Part shown: positions 49,501 to 61,575 of the stretch, in pieces
Position numbering within the stretch: the first letter of the stretch is position 1
Layout of the letters: each line of letters begins with the position of its first letter
Origin: Gnetum montanum
Taxonomy: Eukaryota; Streptophyta; Gnetopsida; Gnetales; Gnetaceae
Length of the DNA: 64,000 nucleotides
Direction of reading: 5' to 3'
Assembly: GCA_015680685.1 (NCBI GenBank)
Contig: MNCI01026937.1
Span: 146,229 to 210,228 of the forward strand
The notes under the pieces: model-generated
What the model was told of the DNA's origin: nothing
Seen by the model: only the letters and a program-made list of their open reading frames with translations
Database searches by the model: none
Position numbers and translations under genes: made by a program

Positions 49501-52500
49501 CACAACTACCAGAAGCTATACAACTACTTTCATAACTGCTCTCACTGCGCACCATAAATTTTCCCCCTTTACATGCTTATCATGGTTTCTATTCTATTCT
49601 GTTGTTTGTTACTTGGCAACATTCAGGACATGTCTCCCATTGGTGGATGCCCAAGACTTTTGTCTACCCCACAAGCTACTAACAATTGGGTCCTGGTTAT
49701 GAAGCTCTTGATTGTCTAGGACATTTCATATTGTATACTGTCCCCAGTTGTATACTAGGTGAAGCCACTCGAAAGAGGTTAGGATTTTGCTCATTCACCA
49801 ACCCTCCCAGGACCCTGCCTTGGCAGGATGAGCATTGAGCTTGTATTCTGGCCCCAGTTGTATAATTCATGGTGGAAAATCACACATACACAAACAAGAC
49901 CATTAGAGTATTTAAGTATTTTCTTCTTGAGTCACTTCTGTCACCAATAGTATATGAGTTAGCACAAAAATGCACACAATACGAAGTATTTCTTACCAAT
50001 CTCAATAATCCCTTAAAACATAATCATAAAGGCATGAAGATAACTACCCATAAAGAAAGCCATCCTGTTTCAAAACCAATAAGCTTGCATAACATTTTTA
50101 GATATTTTTAGCCAGGAAACATACCATGAGAGATCAGGTGCAAACTTTTCTGCCAGAATTGCAGCCTTAAGAGCTAATTCCTCTCGAATTGCAAAGTCAG
50201 CTGCTGTGAGATACTGAATCAAAAGTAGGACACATCTTACATATATGATGCATTTAAAGTAAAATTTCACATAAGTTTTTATTTAGCTGCTTCAAACAGG
50301 ATACTTACCTGTAAAAGCTCTTCAACAATATCTTTTGCATTCGTAACATCACACATACCATAAAGTAAGTCCAAGGCCCTTCTCCTGATACTGAAATTGT
50401 TTTACAGAAAACAGGAAATTGTCAGTTTAAAATTTGCAATCATGCAAATGAAAAGGATGTGTTGATTTAGATGAAAACCAACAGGGCCTCCTGACATAAT
50501 TTGATATACCAACACACAACACGATTGCTTAAAATGTTCTTTAAAGTGTTTCAATTCAAATTAGTTTCTAACATTGCACACAGTCCCTATCTATGTAAAC
50601 TTGTTACCTTATGTCAGGATCCTTCAAAGAAGCAATAATCTGGGCTTGATGTCTTTTGATGCTTTCTTGAACATCAGTGACCATTAACATTCTAGACATA
50701 TTTTCCTGTACATCCAAGTATAACTAACGATCAATACTAAGCTCTTACAAGGTCAACAATATATTCAAGCATTTTATAGCCCACAAGCATACCAGGCCCA
50801 GGTAACGAATATTAGGCTCTCGTACAGTTATGAACTTTCCAAGTAATGCAACACACTGAGACATCATCTCTTTTTCAGCATCAAGATGCATTACCTGACA
50901 TATAGAACAAGGCATGACAGATGGCATATCACTGAACATCGAAAACTTTAATCAAAAGAAAAATGTTATTCAAATGTCATCATAGAATTTTATCGTTTAT
51001 AATTTACTCTTTGACTTGTGCCAACATGCTGAAGTAAAGCTGTAATATATGGTACTTGAGGGAAAAGAAAACAAAAAAAGTATTCAGAACCCTCATGATT
51101 ATATATTAAAATGAACCACTTCTTTATCCTGAAAAGTCAAAACTCTTTCATCCACAGAATGAACGAACTTCCAATCTATTCAATAATTCATTACGTTATA
51201 CATGTATTTCATTAATGTATTATTTCCATCAGTTAAGACGGTAAATAAAAAATAATAGAAGATATTCGTGTATGTCAATTTTTCATCTTCAATGCCTGGG
51301 TTTGAAGCACTATTTGATTATATTCTTGTAAAATATTACAAAAGCATGTAATTCATTGCTTCAATTGGTCATCACATTCACTATTTTTTATTAGAAGTTT
51401 GGATAAAATGCAAGATTTTTGAGGATTTTGCAATATTTTTCAGAAGTTTCTTACTTAATTATTACTCTTTGTTTCATACTCACATTTTAAATTTAAGTTG
51501 TTCTTTCAGCCTATAAAGTGGAAAAGTGATAGCTAAATTCAACCAGACCAATGAAGCTTGGATTTTCTATAATTTGTGCTCCTTAACTGATTTAGAGCCT
51601 CTTAGAAGATTATTGGTGAGCCTCAGAACGGCCGAATAGCTTTGAATATATCGGTTCCAGATATTTGCCAACAAAATGAAAATGACAGGGATTAACATGT
51701 TTTGGGGACCCATAGTAAGTACTGATGCTCTTAGGAAATTTGTGAAAAGATTGAAAGAATTGTAAAACCTGAAAAGGAGTATCAAATCCAATTTCAACAT
51801 TCTCTACATTATGGTTATTATATCCCCCCAAAAGCATTTAGGTTTTGTTGTTGTTTTTCTTTTTGTGCAAAATAAAAATAACAAAAAACTTTGAAAGTTA
51901 TAAAACCAAAACTATCATATTGATAAAAACTGAAACCTATTCAAATGGTACACAAAACGATAGCATGTGCAAGACTGCAACACCATACCAGAGCAAGTGC
52001 CTCAAAAAGAACAGCATGTGATGCATTGTTTTTGTTGACATTCTTCACAACATCAGTTCCCATCAGAATACGCTGAAGAACCTGAGGCAGAAACTATCAA
52101 TATTTCATCAGTAAAAAATTTAGATATATTACTTAACAACAATCCCAAAAGGAACTTTTATATGGACCTCAAACAAAGCTCTTCTGATGTTTGGATCTTC
52201 TATAGTTGGAAAATACTGGAGAGCTCTCATCGTTTTTACCTGTTAGAAATATGGGAATAAAAGAAGCCAATCAAAATTACCCATTTGAGTTAAAACAAAA
52301 AGGGCATTATTTATTACACAAGCCATGAAACTTAATTACAATCCTCATTACCAGTAAGGAAAAGCATTTAAAAAACAAATAGATGCACAATAAATCTGCA
52401 AAGCTTACTTTCTCATAACTAAAGTACCTAGATTAGTAAATTACAAATATTAGAGTAATCAAATTATCATCATTTGACTTTGATGGATAAAAGAAAAAAG

Positions 52501-55500
52501 AAAATTTTGTAGCCTGCCCTACCTGAAGCCATGGGCTTGGGATACCATAATATGTATATTCCTGTGGTATGTCTTGGCTCCTTGCCAATCTTTCTAAAAT
52601 TTTCACACATTTTGGTACACAGCTCCAATAAGCATCAAAATTGTTGGCAACTAACGCTACAAGAAGACTCATTGAAGCTGTAAGAACACCAAGGTCACGT
52701 TCATCAAGTAGCTGTGACATGCGATCAGACCTGGTCGAATGCAATAAAGTTTTCATTAACAAATTAGAATGTAACGTTCAAACGTCATCACACATTTTGA
52801 ACTTACCAGCCCTCCACGTTCACAACATCTGGATTCTTTCTGTATAAGCGAAGAAGACAGAGAGCTGCTTTCTTTCGAACTAGTGGTCGGCAACTACTAG
52901 AAAGCTGAAAATAAAATTATCAGATGCTGTAGGATTAAGCTAGGTTGCATCCAAAAACAAAAGAGAAATTCTGGTCATTCTATCACTAACCAACAATTTT
53001 TGGACATCAGGAGCTAAAGATTCAGCAAATTCCTTTCCTCCAATATTTCCCACCTGTATTAGAAATTAAAACCATCGGCATAGAATCTTGTCTGATAGTT
53101 CAAACAATTCAGTTTGATACAACAGAGTTTAAATTCCAAACTCTTAATAGCTGTCTTTTCATATTCAAAGAGATTGAATATTCTTTCATCTAACACAATA
53201 TCAAGGCTTAATGCAGTTTCTCAACTGGTAGTAAAATATGCTGGGTAAAAATTGTGTAGATGAAAGTTTGTAATATTCAAAGCAATATGCATTTGTATGA
53301 AATGGCTTGATCTCTACCATTTAGCATTCACATCTTGAAATTGAATGCTGAAAATTGAATTTCAAAATTTCTCCAGAATTACTTAAAAGATTACCATAGT
53401 GAGGGCTAGACACTGAAATGTCTCATTACGCCCAATGATGTCATTACGAACAGTGTTGATAACAAGCCGTAGGAAATCGTGATTCTCATTTAGTATACAT
53501 GATGTAACAATATATCCAACCTGTAACAATTCAAAAGTAAAATCAGTCTCTTCAAGAAGCTGATAATACTTGATGGCAATGAGCCAATGATCCTATTTAG
53601 ATCAATTCAAAACAAATCTTTGCAGTAATCTGAATTTCATTTTGTTCAAAGAACTATCATAACACAATCCAGACAAAACAAAAGTGCAATATTTTATATA
53701 ATTAACACATTGCAACTTTTGCATTACAAAAAAATGCCATTAATTCCTTGGACAAAACACCTGCAAAATTTTAGAAAGAAAAGAGCTAACTAAATGGATT
53801 TTGAAAATACGAGGCAGTCATATCCCCTGTACCTGTTTCTCTGGGTATTTTGGAGCAGATATAAGAGATACAGCTTCCATATGACCAAAATCTACATCAT
53901 AACCAAGCATGTATATGTAAAGCATTTTCCATACATATTTCTTTTTTTCATACGGTGATAGGCCCTGCCATTTGAATAAAAGATTAGTCAAAATTTCCAA
54001 AAAACATCACTTGAAAGCAATATTCATATAGTTTGCAAGTGATTTACTGATTAATAGCAAACAATTCCATAATCAGTGATGAACTATTTTTGTAAAGGCA
54101 TTACCTCTTTCCCTTTTTACCCCCTTTTTGAACTGGTAAAAGGATGGTTTTATTAACTATAAAAACTAGATTTAGCGCACAGCCAAGGCTTCCTTCAGAT
54201 CTTGGACAGAGCATTCTCAACTTAAAAGAACTAAATTAAATCTGTTATTTTAACATAACTGTGATTCCAGAGCTCTGTTGTTGACAGTCTCAAGGCTGCA
54301 AACCAAATTTTCATAAAACTGAGATGTTCAAGCTTACTGAAAAGATGTTCCCGTCCTATGATTCAATTTAGTGAGCCATTCTAGCCACAAGAATATTTCA
54401 ATAAAACATTAGCATTTTAAACCTGCAATTTAAGAAATAGTGGTAGCCAAATATAATAACCTTAAAATGTCTTCATTTTTATCATTTTTTCAAACAAGTA
54501 ACAATCTCCGGCTATAATATCATACATAACAAGTAAGTTTGTTGCAAAACAAATCTGTTATTGCTAATCAAAATTGTGAATGTGAAAGTAACGTTGGTTC
54601 AAGATGACAAAACTCTAATAAATTTGTCCTTTCAAGTAACTTTTAGAAGTTTCCGCTTGCATATCAATCAAATATGCTGATTTAATACTTAGTGTTAGGA
54701 AATAAACGAACAATCTTACATTCGCAGAAACAAATACAACTCTACAAAAATGCCATAATACTTCTCGTCACAGATATTTCTCAAACATTAATGTATTATG
54801 TACACCATGAATGTTGACTTTTACGACGCACTGATAACTCGAGAGGAAAACGTACCACGTATCTTGAATTTAATTGTTGTATGTTTAGAATGTCCTACTG
54901 GAAGGATGGTTAGCCAAGTCACTCAGATGGTTAACTAATTAGGTTTCAATGATGCTAACAAAGTGAGATTAAGAGTTTTAAGGAAAACCCAGGGAACATG
55001 CTAACCAAGTGCAGCTGATTCAAATAAATTAAATGTTTGCTTGTAGATATACCAGAAGTCTATAACGGATTTTGAAAGAAACTACACCTTGAAAACAAAT
55101 GATGCCAGAAATTAAAACTTTAATCAATTTTGGACTACGGTGTTTAGCAACTTCACAATAGCATGTGTTTTTCCTAGGTGTTTCGTGAAAATTTTACAGC
55201 AGAATCATAGCCGGAATTGTTCATTGCTCCTTCTAAACATTGAAAATGACAAGGCAAAACATAGCTAAAATTTCTTAATAGGTCAGACGCCACATCATCT
55301 CTTCGACGATCAAATCATTGGAAAACACGTGACCTTCGAAGATGAGGCCCTAGTTTGCCGCATTGAGTAAGGACCGTGAATCTCTTTGAGGAACCAGTGT
55401 CAAAAGACGATTCCATGCGATGGATCTCACTGAATCAGACGAGATCTTAAACCAATTCATGTGGTAAAAAAAAAGGCTTAAAAGAAGAAAATGAGAAGGG

Positions 55501-55655
55501 AAGACAAAAGGACGAAACAGTACGCGCTCATTTTTGAAGCGTGTGCGGATGTTGCCGAGCTCTTTGTCGACGCGCTGGCGCTCCTGTTCTTTGTTTTGGC
55601 AGTTGCGCACATCGCTGATGAACACCGACAGCCCTCTCATTCCTGAGAGCGCCAT
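38115..55655 (-). CDS. AP2A: AP-2 complex subunit alpha (alpha-adaptin), complete gene, 27 coding exons
   Basis: Large subunit of the AP-2 adaptor, which links clathrin, PI(4,5)P2 and cargo at the plasma membrane in endocytosis. I spliced it by hand on the minus strand. The 27 exons sum to 3033 nt, that is 1010 codons plus TAG, close to the usual plant alpha-adaptin length, with no frame conflict. The start ATG (55655) opens [20 protein letters not shown], the conserved plant N-terminus. The stop is at 38117-38115 after a C-terminal AALLADLI. Order: HEAT-like trunk (about residues 1-600), acidic Ser/Pro-rich hinge (about 601-731), two-part ear (about 732-1010). All introns are GT-AG except intron 18, which is GC-AG. 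Introns run from about 80 bp to 4.5 kb; intron 19 contains a LINE. No stop or frameshift is seen in any exon, so the gene looks intact. Family identity is near certain; whether paralogues exist elsewhere cannot be seen. Confidence 0.97.
41162..41503 (+). other. Open reading frame of 113 codons in intron 19, unknown
   Basis: An uninterrupted plus-strand frame that opens [20 protein letters not shown] and ends KEDSPT. It lies just upstream of the decayed LINE and antisense to AP-2 alpha. I recognise no domain. The composition is protein-like ([16 protein letters not shown]), and it may be the 5' part of the LINE or a fragment of another element. It is more open than its surroundings, but 113 codons is not proof of coding. 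Confidence 0.25.
43121..43304 (+). repeat. 92-bp tandem duplication inside the intronic LINE
   Basis: The segment 43121-43212, beginning gaagttatgggagtgttata, is repeated immediately at 43213-43304 with one or two differences. It duplicates part of the reverse transcriptase (the block ending in the NQFGFMP-like motif), so it arose in the pseudogene or by misassembly, not in an active element. Confidence 0.85.
44246..44289. repeat. 22-bp tandem duplication with near-palindromic core
   Basis: The unit agagcttactttattaaagt (plus aa) occurs twice head to tail. Its core ctttattaaag is nearly self-complementary. It sits just after the LINE block APVRRA. Confidence 0.7.
45048..45535 (-). CDS. AP2A: AP-2 alpha exons 18-19: hinge region with a GC-AG intron
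   Basis: Exon 18 is 45362-45535 (58 codons) and exon 19 is 45048-45266 (73 codons), residues 601-731. The sequence is low-complexity and rich in S, T, P, A and Q, as expected of the flexible linker between trunk and ear. It contains the conserved [16 protein letters not shown], which plants share in this hinge. The 95-bp intron between the exons must begin with GC: exon 18 ends at ATG and is followed by GCAAGTACTT. Using the GT four bases downstream would shift the frame and meet a TAG in exon 19. GCAAGT is the canonical donor form for GC-AG introns. Exon 19 ends CAG before gttgtc, and joins exon 20 in frame across a 4.5-kb intron. Confidence 0.9.
45619..55655 (-). CDS. AP2A: AP-2 alpha exons 1-17: trunk domain
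   Basis: Exons in transcription order, as plus-strand ranges: 1 55524-55655; 2 53833-53964; 3 53395-53520; 4 52991-53053; 5 52807-52904; 6 52523-52730; 7 52168-52239; 8 51989-52081; 9 50793-50894; 10 50608-50705; 11 50309-50390; 12 50125-50213; 13 46892-46997; 14 46728-46793; 15 46050-46156; 16 45864-45968; 17 45619-45739. They encode residues 1-600, the helical solenoid that packs against the beta, mu and sigma subunits and binds phosphoinositides. Recognisable blocks are [20 protein letters not shown] (exon 2), [18 protein letters not shown] (exon 3), [12 protein letters not shown] (exon 5), [13 protein letters not shown] (exon 6), [17 protein letters not shown] (exon 8) and [13 protein letters not shown] (exon 12). 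Six introns interrupt codons (5, 10, 12, 15, 16 and 26 for the whole gene, the last in the ear), and each split codon rejoins to the expected residue. Confidence 0.95.
47440..47640 (+). mobile_element. tRNA-like SINE candidate in intron 12 of AP-2 alpha
   Basis: On the plus strand an A-box-like TTGCCTAATAG (47462-47472) is followed 43 nt later by a B-box-like GGTTCAATTCA (47505-47515), as in a tRNA-type internal RNA polymerase III promoter. The same 43-nt A-to-B spacing occurs in the SINE at 10.2-10.35 kb. The head does not fold as a functional tRNA by eye and a 3' body follows. Ends are approximate, and no target-site duplication was confirmed. Confidence 0.45.
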
Positions 55656-56090
55656 CCGATCGATCCGCCAGATCCCGCAAACGAATCAAATTTTGATAAT
55701 AAAAAGGCCAAAGCTCAGGCACCGTTCTTTGTTGCCTGTGATGGCACTTCTCCCTCAGTTCTGCTATCGCTCACTCTGCTGCTGCTGCAAATTAATTAGG
55801 ACGATACATGAAATTCATTCGTTCATTCAAAGCAGCAGAAGATGCGACTGGCGATGATGCTGATACGCAGAGGCATAGCCAGAAATGAAGGAAAACCAGC
55901 TTTATTTTTGCTCTGCAAACCGGAGGACTATATTTCTTTGATTGGATTTATTTTTCAACCTGCACCGTAATAATGAGTCATAGTAGGTGGGCGTGCATGC
56001 TTCCAAGATTTCCACCTCTATCTAATGCGACGAAGAGGGCGGACGACTCCTCCCGCGTTAACTATTGTTTGTATTTTATGCTAAAGTGAA
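55656..56090 (-). promoter_or_regulatory. Probable 5' untranslated and promoter region of AP-2 alpha
   Basis: The stretch upstream of the AP-2 alpha ATG is richer in GC and CpG than the surrounding DNA (for example around 55550-55665 and 56025-56060), which fits a plant promoter and first exon. On the minus strand it includes a pyrimidine/CAG-rich part just before the ATG and an ATG context of CGGATGGCG, a good plant start context. The best TATA-like string is CATAAAATAC at 56080-56071, about 415 nt before the ATG. The transcription start cannot be placed from sequence alone, and a 5' UTR intron cannot be excluded. Confidence 0.3.
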
Positions 56091-56544
56091 ACGTTTTTTT
56101 ATTTGAAAATGTTTCAGATGTCTTTCATTTTTAGTGAATGATCCCGCTGGCCTGCTTATCAATTGTTTGAAACTGTATTTGTACGTATTGTAAAAGAAGT
56201 TTTAAGAACGATCGTACACCTTTGACCTTGCTCTTATAAGTTTTTAAACGTTTTGCATGACATTGTTTGTGATATTACGATGCACTGTTGACTCTACTTT
56301 CTTGATTGCTCGCAAAAACTCGATCTTCAACTTGTAATTTATCAGCAAACATGCTATCAATTAAGCTATAATGGCAAAGATTTTATCAAGGGTCCTCATA
56401 GATTTATGGGTTTTACAGATTTTCGTTGTGCGGACAACGTTTTTGCAAATTATAGTTGAAACAAGGATTTTGGCAATATGCAAATAATTGGTTACAACAA
56501 AATTTTCTTTTTAAGTAGTGGATCATGAATTACTTCCAATTTCT
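56091..56544. other. Unassigned intergenic DNA upstream of AP-2 alpha
   Basis: AT-rich, with no coding or transposon signature recognised. It may include distal promoter sequence. Confidence 0.4.
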
Positions 56545-57896
56545 TCTTTCAAATGATAGTAAAATTGGTGAGTGAATTTTTTATTCTTCTTAGCAAAGTA
56601 CACGAGTCATTTATTGTTAATCTTAGTATGTTAATCTTACTATCTGTTTATTCAAATTTTAAGTTATGTGAGATCATCAACATCATTGGTTTTAAAAATT
56701 CCATCAAGCAAGATTTTTGGGATTCTTTGGATCTAGTGCTTCAAGGAATTCCCCAACAAAAGAGCATATTCATTATGGGGATTTTAATGATCACGTTGGA
56801 TCCATGAAAATGAAATATAACAGGATTCATGGAGGACATAGATTTGGAGAGTGCAATTATATAGGAGATTCTACTGCAATTTGCAAGTGCATGTGACCTT
56901 GCAATTTCAAATACTTATTTCAAGAAGAGTTCAAAACATTTAATTACATATAAGAATAAGATGGATAAAACATGAATTGATTATTTCTTATTGCATAAAA
57001 GAGACTGGGCCATGTGCAAAGACTACAAGGTCATATCTAGAGAGAGCTTCAAAGTTAGCATGAGAAAAATGACTAAATGTATAAAATGGTGGGATTTAAA
57101 GGAAGCTAATATCATCTTATTTAAATAGCAACTACTCCAAGAAAGTATCTTGAATTGCAACTGCTCTACAAATTTAATTTGGGGCCAAATGGAAGGTTGC
57201 ATTCAAGAAATTGGAAAGTACATTTTGTGTGAAACAAGAGGCAAGAAATACATCCCAAAGGAGACATAGTGGTGGAGTGATAAAAGGCAATATGTTATCC
57301 AAAACAAGAAAAAATATTTTAAGGAATGACAACAAAGCAGTAGCCAACAAAATAGGTTGATATACAAAATGGCAAAAAAGGAGGCAATAGTAGTAGTAGC
57401 CAAAGTTAAACATGAGGGCTTGGATAGCTTTTATGAAAAATTAGAAACAAAGGAAAGAAAAAAATATAGTTTTAAATTGGCAAAAATCACCAACAAGAAA
57501 TGTAAAGACATTGATCAAATGCATCAAGGAGGCAAATGAAAGAATTTTGGTAAAAAACAATGAAATTTTGGATGGGTGGAAAAAATATTTTCAACAATTA
57601 TTAAATAAAGGATTTTCAAGAGAAGTTATCCAAAAAGAAGAAGCAAATATATTTGGTTAATAAACTTTTTTTCTCTAAGGTGAAGACAACTTTATTTAAG
57701 ATGAAAAATGGAAAAGTTGTTGGACCAAATAACATTCATATAGAAGCTTGGAAAGCATTAAGGAGCATAAGAGTTTCTTGGCTAACATAATTATTTACCA
57801 AAATTTTGAAGGATGGAAAATGCCCAACAATTAAAGACAAAGCATTGTTGTTCCCATATACAAAAATAAAAAAGATGTAAAAAATTGTGCAATATA
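56545..57896 (+). mobile_element. RTE-clade LINE, 5' part, decayed
   Basis: Plus-strand frames with stops and shifts show the endonuclease end (FGDFNDHVGS near 56775; RIHGGHRFGE near 56825; CDLAISNTYFKKSSKHLITY near 56890; IKWWDLKEANI near 57080) and the linker to the reverse transcriptase (WWSDKRQYVIQNKKKYF near 57275). It stops at 57896 inside the stretch that precedes RT block GIKLMSH. That block and what follows are found at 61586, so the two pieces look like one element split by an insertion. Confidence 0.85.
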
Positions 57897-60800
57897 ATGC
57901 CTCACATTTGTACATATGACCTTAATACTCTATTAAATACTTAGACTTTAATTTGTTTTAAAGCCTCATGACGTAGATTCATTGTTTATTCTAACATTTA
58001 GTTGAAATTTTTAAAATTTTAAATATTTAATTAATTAAAATACATCAAAATTTAAAGTTGACACATTGTGCTCAAATTTAATAAACTAACTCAACTTTGC
58101 ACCTAGAGTATATATCTGTAATTAGTTTTTCAATTCAAACTTTATATTTTGAGATTTTAATGTTAACTAATTAAAAAAGTACCCAATGGGACTATATGTT
58201 CCTTGATTCAATCAAAATATTAATTTTTAGCATGGTAGTTATAGCATGTTTATGCTCATTACGTCAAGCTTGACATGTGTAAAATATTGGATGGACAAAA
58301 ATTTTAATATTAATGATTTTTACTAGATAAATTATGAGAAATGTGAAAATACACAAAAGGCCAAAAATAAATTAGAAACCCTCATAACATATAAACTAAA
58401 AAGTGACTCAAAACAAGGCAAAAAGGTGGGGCCATGGGAAAAGTCAACATGGGATGGTGATGTATGCTCTACGACATGCTTATGATGACATCTATTTTAT
58501 TTATATGTAGATTGTCCACTTCATATTGATGGCTAGAAAATGGACAAAGGACTCGCTGAATAGAAGCAATGTGACTCTCTTTAGTGTTGTTAATTTCACA
58601 TGTCTACTTCTTCATGAGAGCTTACTTGTCCAAGCCAAGTAGCAATGATGCCATGAATAAAAAATTTATTTTTGAAGAATGGTTTGTCTATTCTTTGCCC
58701 ATTGTGTAAATTCTTGTGCACAAGTCTTTGCCCAAGCCCTAGGGTCTCCTCCATCCTATAAATAGAGGGGGTGTTTCTCTCATTTCACTTTTAGCCAAGG
58801 AAGGGAAGACAATGCTAGTTGGAGCAAGGAGTTGAGGAGAGAAGAGGAAGAGTGGTTGTTCCTTACTTGTTCTCAGCCATCTCTTAGGCTGTGTTGAGTG
58901 TTCTTATGGGCTCTTGGAAGTGGAATTTGTTGTTACCAGTGGAGGCTTTTGGGACTGATTTTTTTGGGATTGTTTGGTTGATTCAAGGAATTGTTTTCTC
59001 AGACTTTATGAAATGATTTTAGCATCACATTGGACTTGCACTTTGAAGATAACTTCTCCCTTCCCAATTTGGTCAAGTTCAACTTTAAAGGTGTGTATTC
59101 CAAACCCTTATTATACAAAATTTTTAGTGGGTGTTTAAAGTTGTATTGGCTTAGACAAGTGAGGATTATTTCATGAGAGCATGTGGATTTCTTGTGAGTT
59201 GTGAGTCATGCATGGAGTCTCTCATGTATCTTGGATTTGATTGTTGGTATGCATTTTTTGGGCTTATGAGTTAGCATTTTCTTGTGTCATGCACTTGGTA
59301 TTTCATGTTCTTGTGATCACTTTTATAAAAGAAATGTCCCCATCATTCTATCCAAGGCTAGTGATTTGTTGTGTGGGCTACAAGGGCTTAGTTCTTGGGG
59401 GTGCTTGATAGTGTTAATCCTCACCATTTTATCCAACCCCAATGTTCTTCTTGTGTGGGCTACAAGATGATGCACAACTTGATGGCCAAAGGGTCCATTG
59501 AATATTCATTTTAAAATTGAAAAATAATATATGCATATTTACTATCTTGGTGTATTTTCTTAAGTGCAGGTCATTTTTGGGGTAGTTTTGTGGGGTTTTC
59601 AAGAGAGTTGTCATGTCCCAATTTGTTGTTAAATGGTCCTTTGTCCATGCCTACATTTCTCTCAATGTGAAAACACGAGAGAATGGAAAATTTATTAATG
59701 AAGATGCCAAAGTTTGGAACCATGTTAATCCATCGTGGTGTTTAAACTTAGTACATGTCAAATTTTATTGCTTTCTTCTTTCCATTTAGGATAAGAGCAC
59801 GTGGAATTTTATTACTCGTTGAATTCCAAATGTTAGATTTTTAATGTTTTTTAAAAGAAAGGCTATTCATAGTAGAGAGATTGTTACCCTTTTTTCTATA
59901 GTAGTTGTTCACTATCCACTATTTTCTGATTTCATAGTGAATGGTAATAACCTCTATTTTTTCTCTCTCTCTTTTTTTTTTGGGAAACGATATTCACTGT
60001 TTTAGCCTAAGAATAAAGAGAACAATGATTGTTATTGCTATTATTTTATTTTTAAATGGTTGATAATTTACTGTCTAAGATTCATCTCCCAATTATAGAT
60101 ATTGCATGCCTGAAAAATGCCTTAGGCTAAGAGGAAGGAAAAAACATTTGCTAAATACCAACTTCCATGAAATGTGTTGATGATTATAATTTAAGGTTTA
60201 TTTTAGTCCCTTCTTCTCCCAAACTTTGGGTTGATTACCAACAACTTAGATCCTATTTTCAAGCCTTATTTACCAGAGTTAAGATTCTTGAAATTAGAGG
60301 AAAACATTTGTTGAATTTTCCGTAAGATGTAAACCTAACTATTATAACTCTCTCCATTCTATGATGTGAGCTAGTTATTATATGGCATGTAAAATACACT
60401 TGAAATGCATAGTTACTAGGGTGAAGGTCTCCTTGGAGTAAGTCTTTCATTACATGAATGTTTTGTACATTTTGTCACAATTAGATTTTCCTTTTATGTA
60501 GGTAAATATTTTTTATTTATTTTTGCTTCAATATGCTAATCCCATTTACTTATTAGCAATTATATTCTTTTATTTGTGCAAAGAAAAGAAAGAAAATATG
60601 TGTGATCATGTATGTTTACTTGTTTTCCATAAAATTAACCCACATGAATTATGATTAGAAGCCCTTTAGGCCCTAGGATAAGCAATTCACCTAAAATCAT
60701 AGGCAGCAAGCAATTAGGTGGATGGTGCATTTGATTGGGTTGCATTGTTTATTTATTTTGCCTACACCTTGCCTTGGATGTGGAGATAAGCACCAGTATC

Positions 60801-61575
60801 CAACCCTACCCATACATATGATTACTTTGGCTTAATATCTTGAGCCACTAGACCCAAGGGGTTTGAGTTGCACAACACCCAAAGGTTTTCAATAAGGTAA
60901 GCACCATTTGTAAATATGTACCCACCTCGCTGGTCACCTATCTTGGGCGTATATTGAGGTGTAGTCCAAAAATGATGGGTAAGCAAAGCCTCGTAGTTTA
61001 GAACTTGGAGATAACCCAACTCATGGCTAGATGGTGATCAAATTCTTCAAGTTGGATGGCCTTCAATGTGGGAATACAACACCACATTGCATGAGCAAAG
61101 TTGTTGAAACCCATATTTTTGATTCCCACCTACTTATTTTATGCATATTCTAAATTAATTGATATTGTATGGTGAAAACATAGTGGAGGACTAGGAGTAC
61201 ATCCAACTTGCTTGTAAAATAAAACTCGAAACAAGTAACTCACACAAATATTTGATGTTTCACAAGTGATGCAGAGTATTAGCAATCACCTTTGACAAAG
61301 CTAGTTTTTAAGGTATCATAGTGTTGCTAAAGATAAATGATATGTAATAGATACATCAATCCTTAGGATTATGAGAAGTGTCAAGGTCTCATCATATCAA
61401 CAATTTGTTAAGTCTAACGAGGAAAGAAGGTATGTAGACCTTATAATCATCCCATCATTATGAGTCATATCTTTATTAGTTACTAAGGTAAGTATACCCC
61501 ATGTATTTTTAAAGGATTGGAGAACAAAAAAAAATTGTACCAATTTTTAGAGTGCATTTATTAGGGGTCCTACAT
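57897..61575. mobile_element. 3.7-kb insertion splitting the second LINE; unidentified, LTR-like
   Basis: The LINE breaks at aattgtgcaatata (57883-57896) and resumes at gcaaactatatagggatc (61576 on), so the residues on each side (Asn-Cys-Ala, then Asn-Tyr-Ile-Gly-Ile-Lys) meet correctly. The repeated GCAA(AC)TATA at both joints may be an imperfect target-site duplication. Inside, cctataaatagaggggg at 58755-58771 is a TATA box of the kind seen in plant LTRs, followed by a plausible transcribed leader. The word gtgtgggctacaag occurs twice (near 59373 and 59452). No coding region or terminal repeat pair was found, so solo LTR, TRIM-like or other element remain possible. Confidence 0.45.
58757..58765 (+). 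promoter_or_regulatory. TATA box in the unidentified insertion
   Basis: TATAAATAG flanked by C-rich upstream and G-rich downstream sequence (tcc / aggggg), a strong match to plant core promoters and to LTR promoters in particular. The element's orientation is inferred as plus from this box. Confidence 0.5.

Noticed and set aside
49750-49870. String ggaccctgccttggcaggat resembling a LINE or SINE 3' end
   Set aside because: Too short and without flanking structure to support a call.
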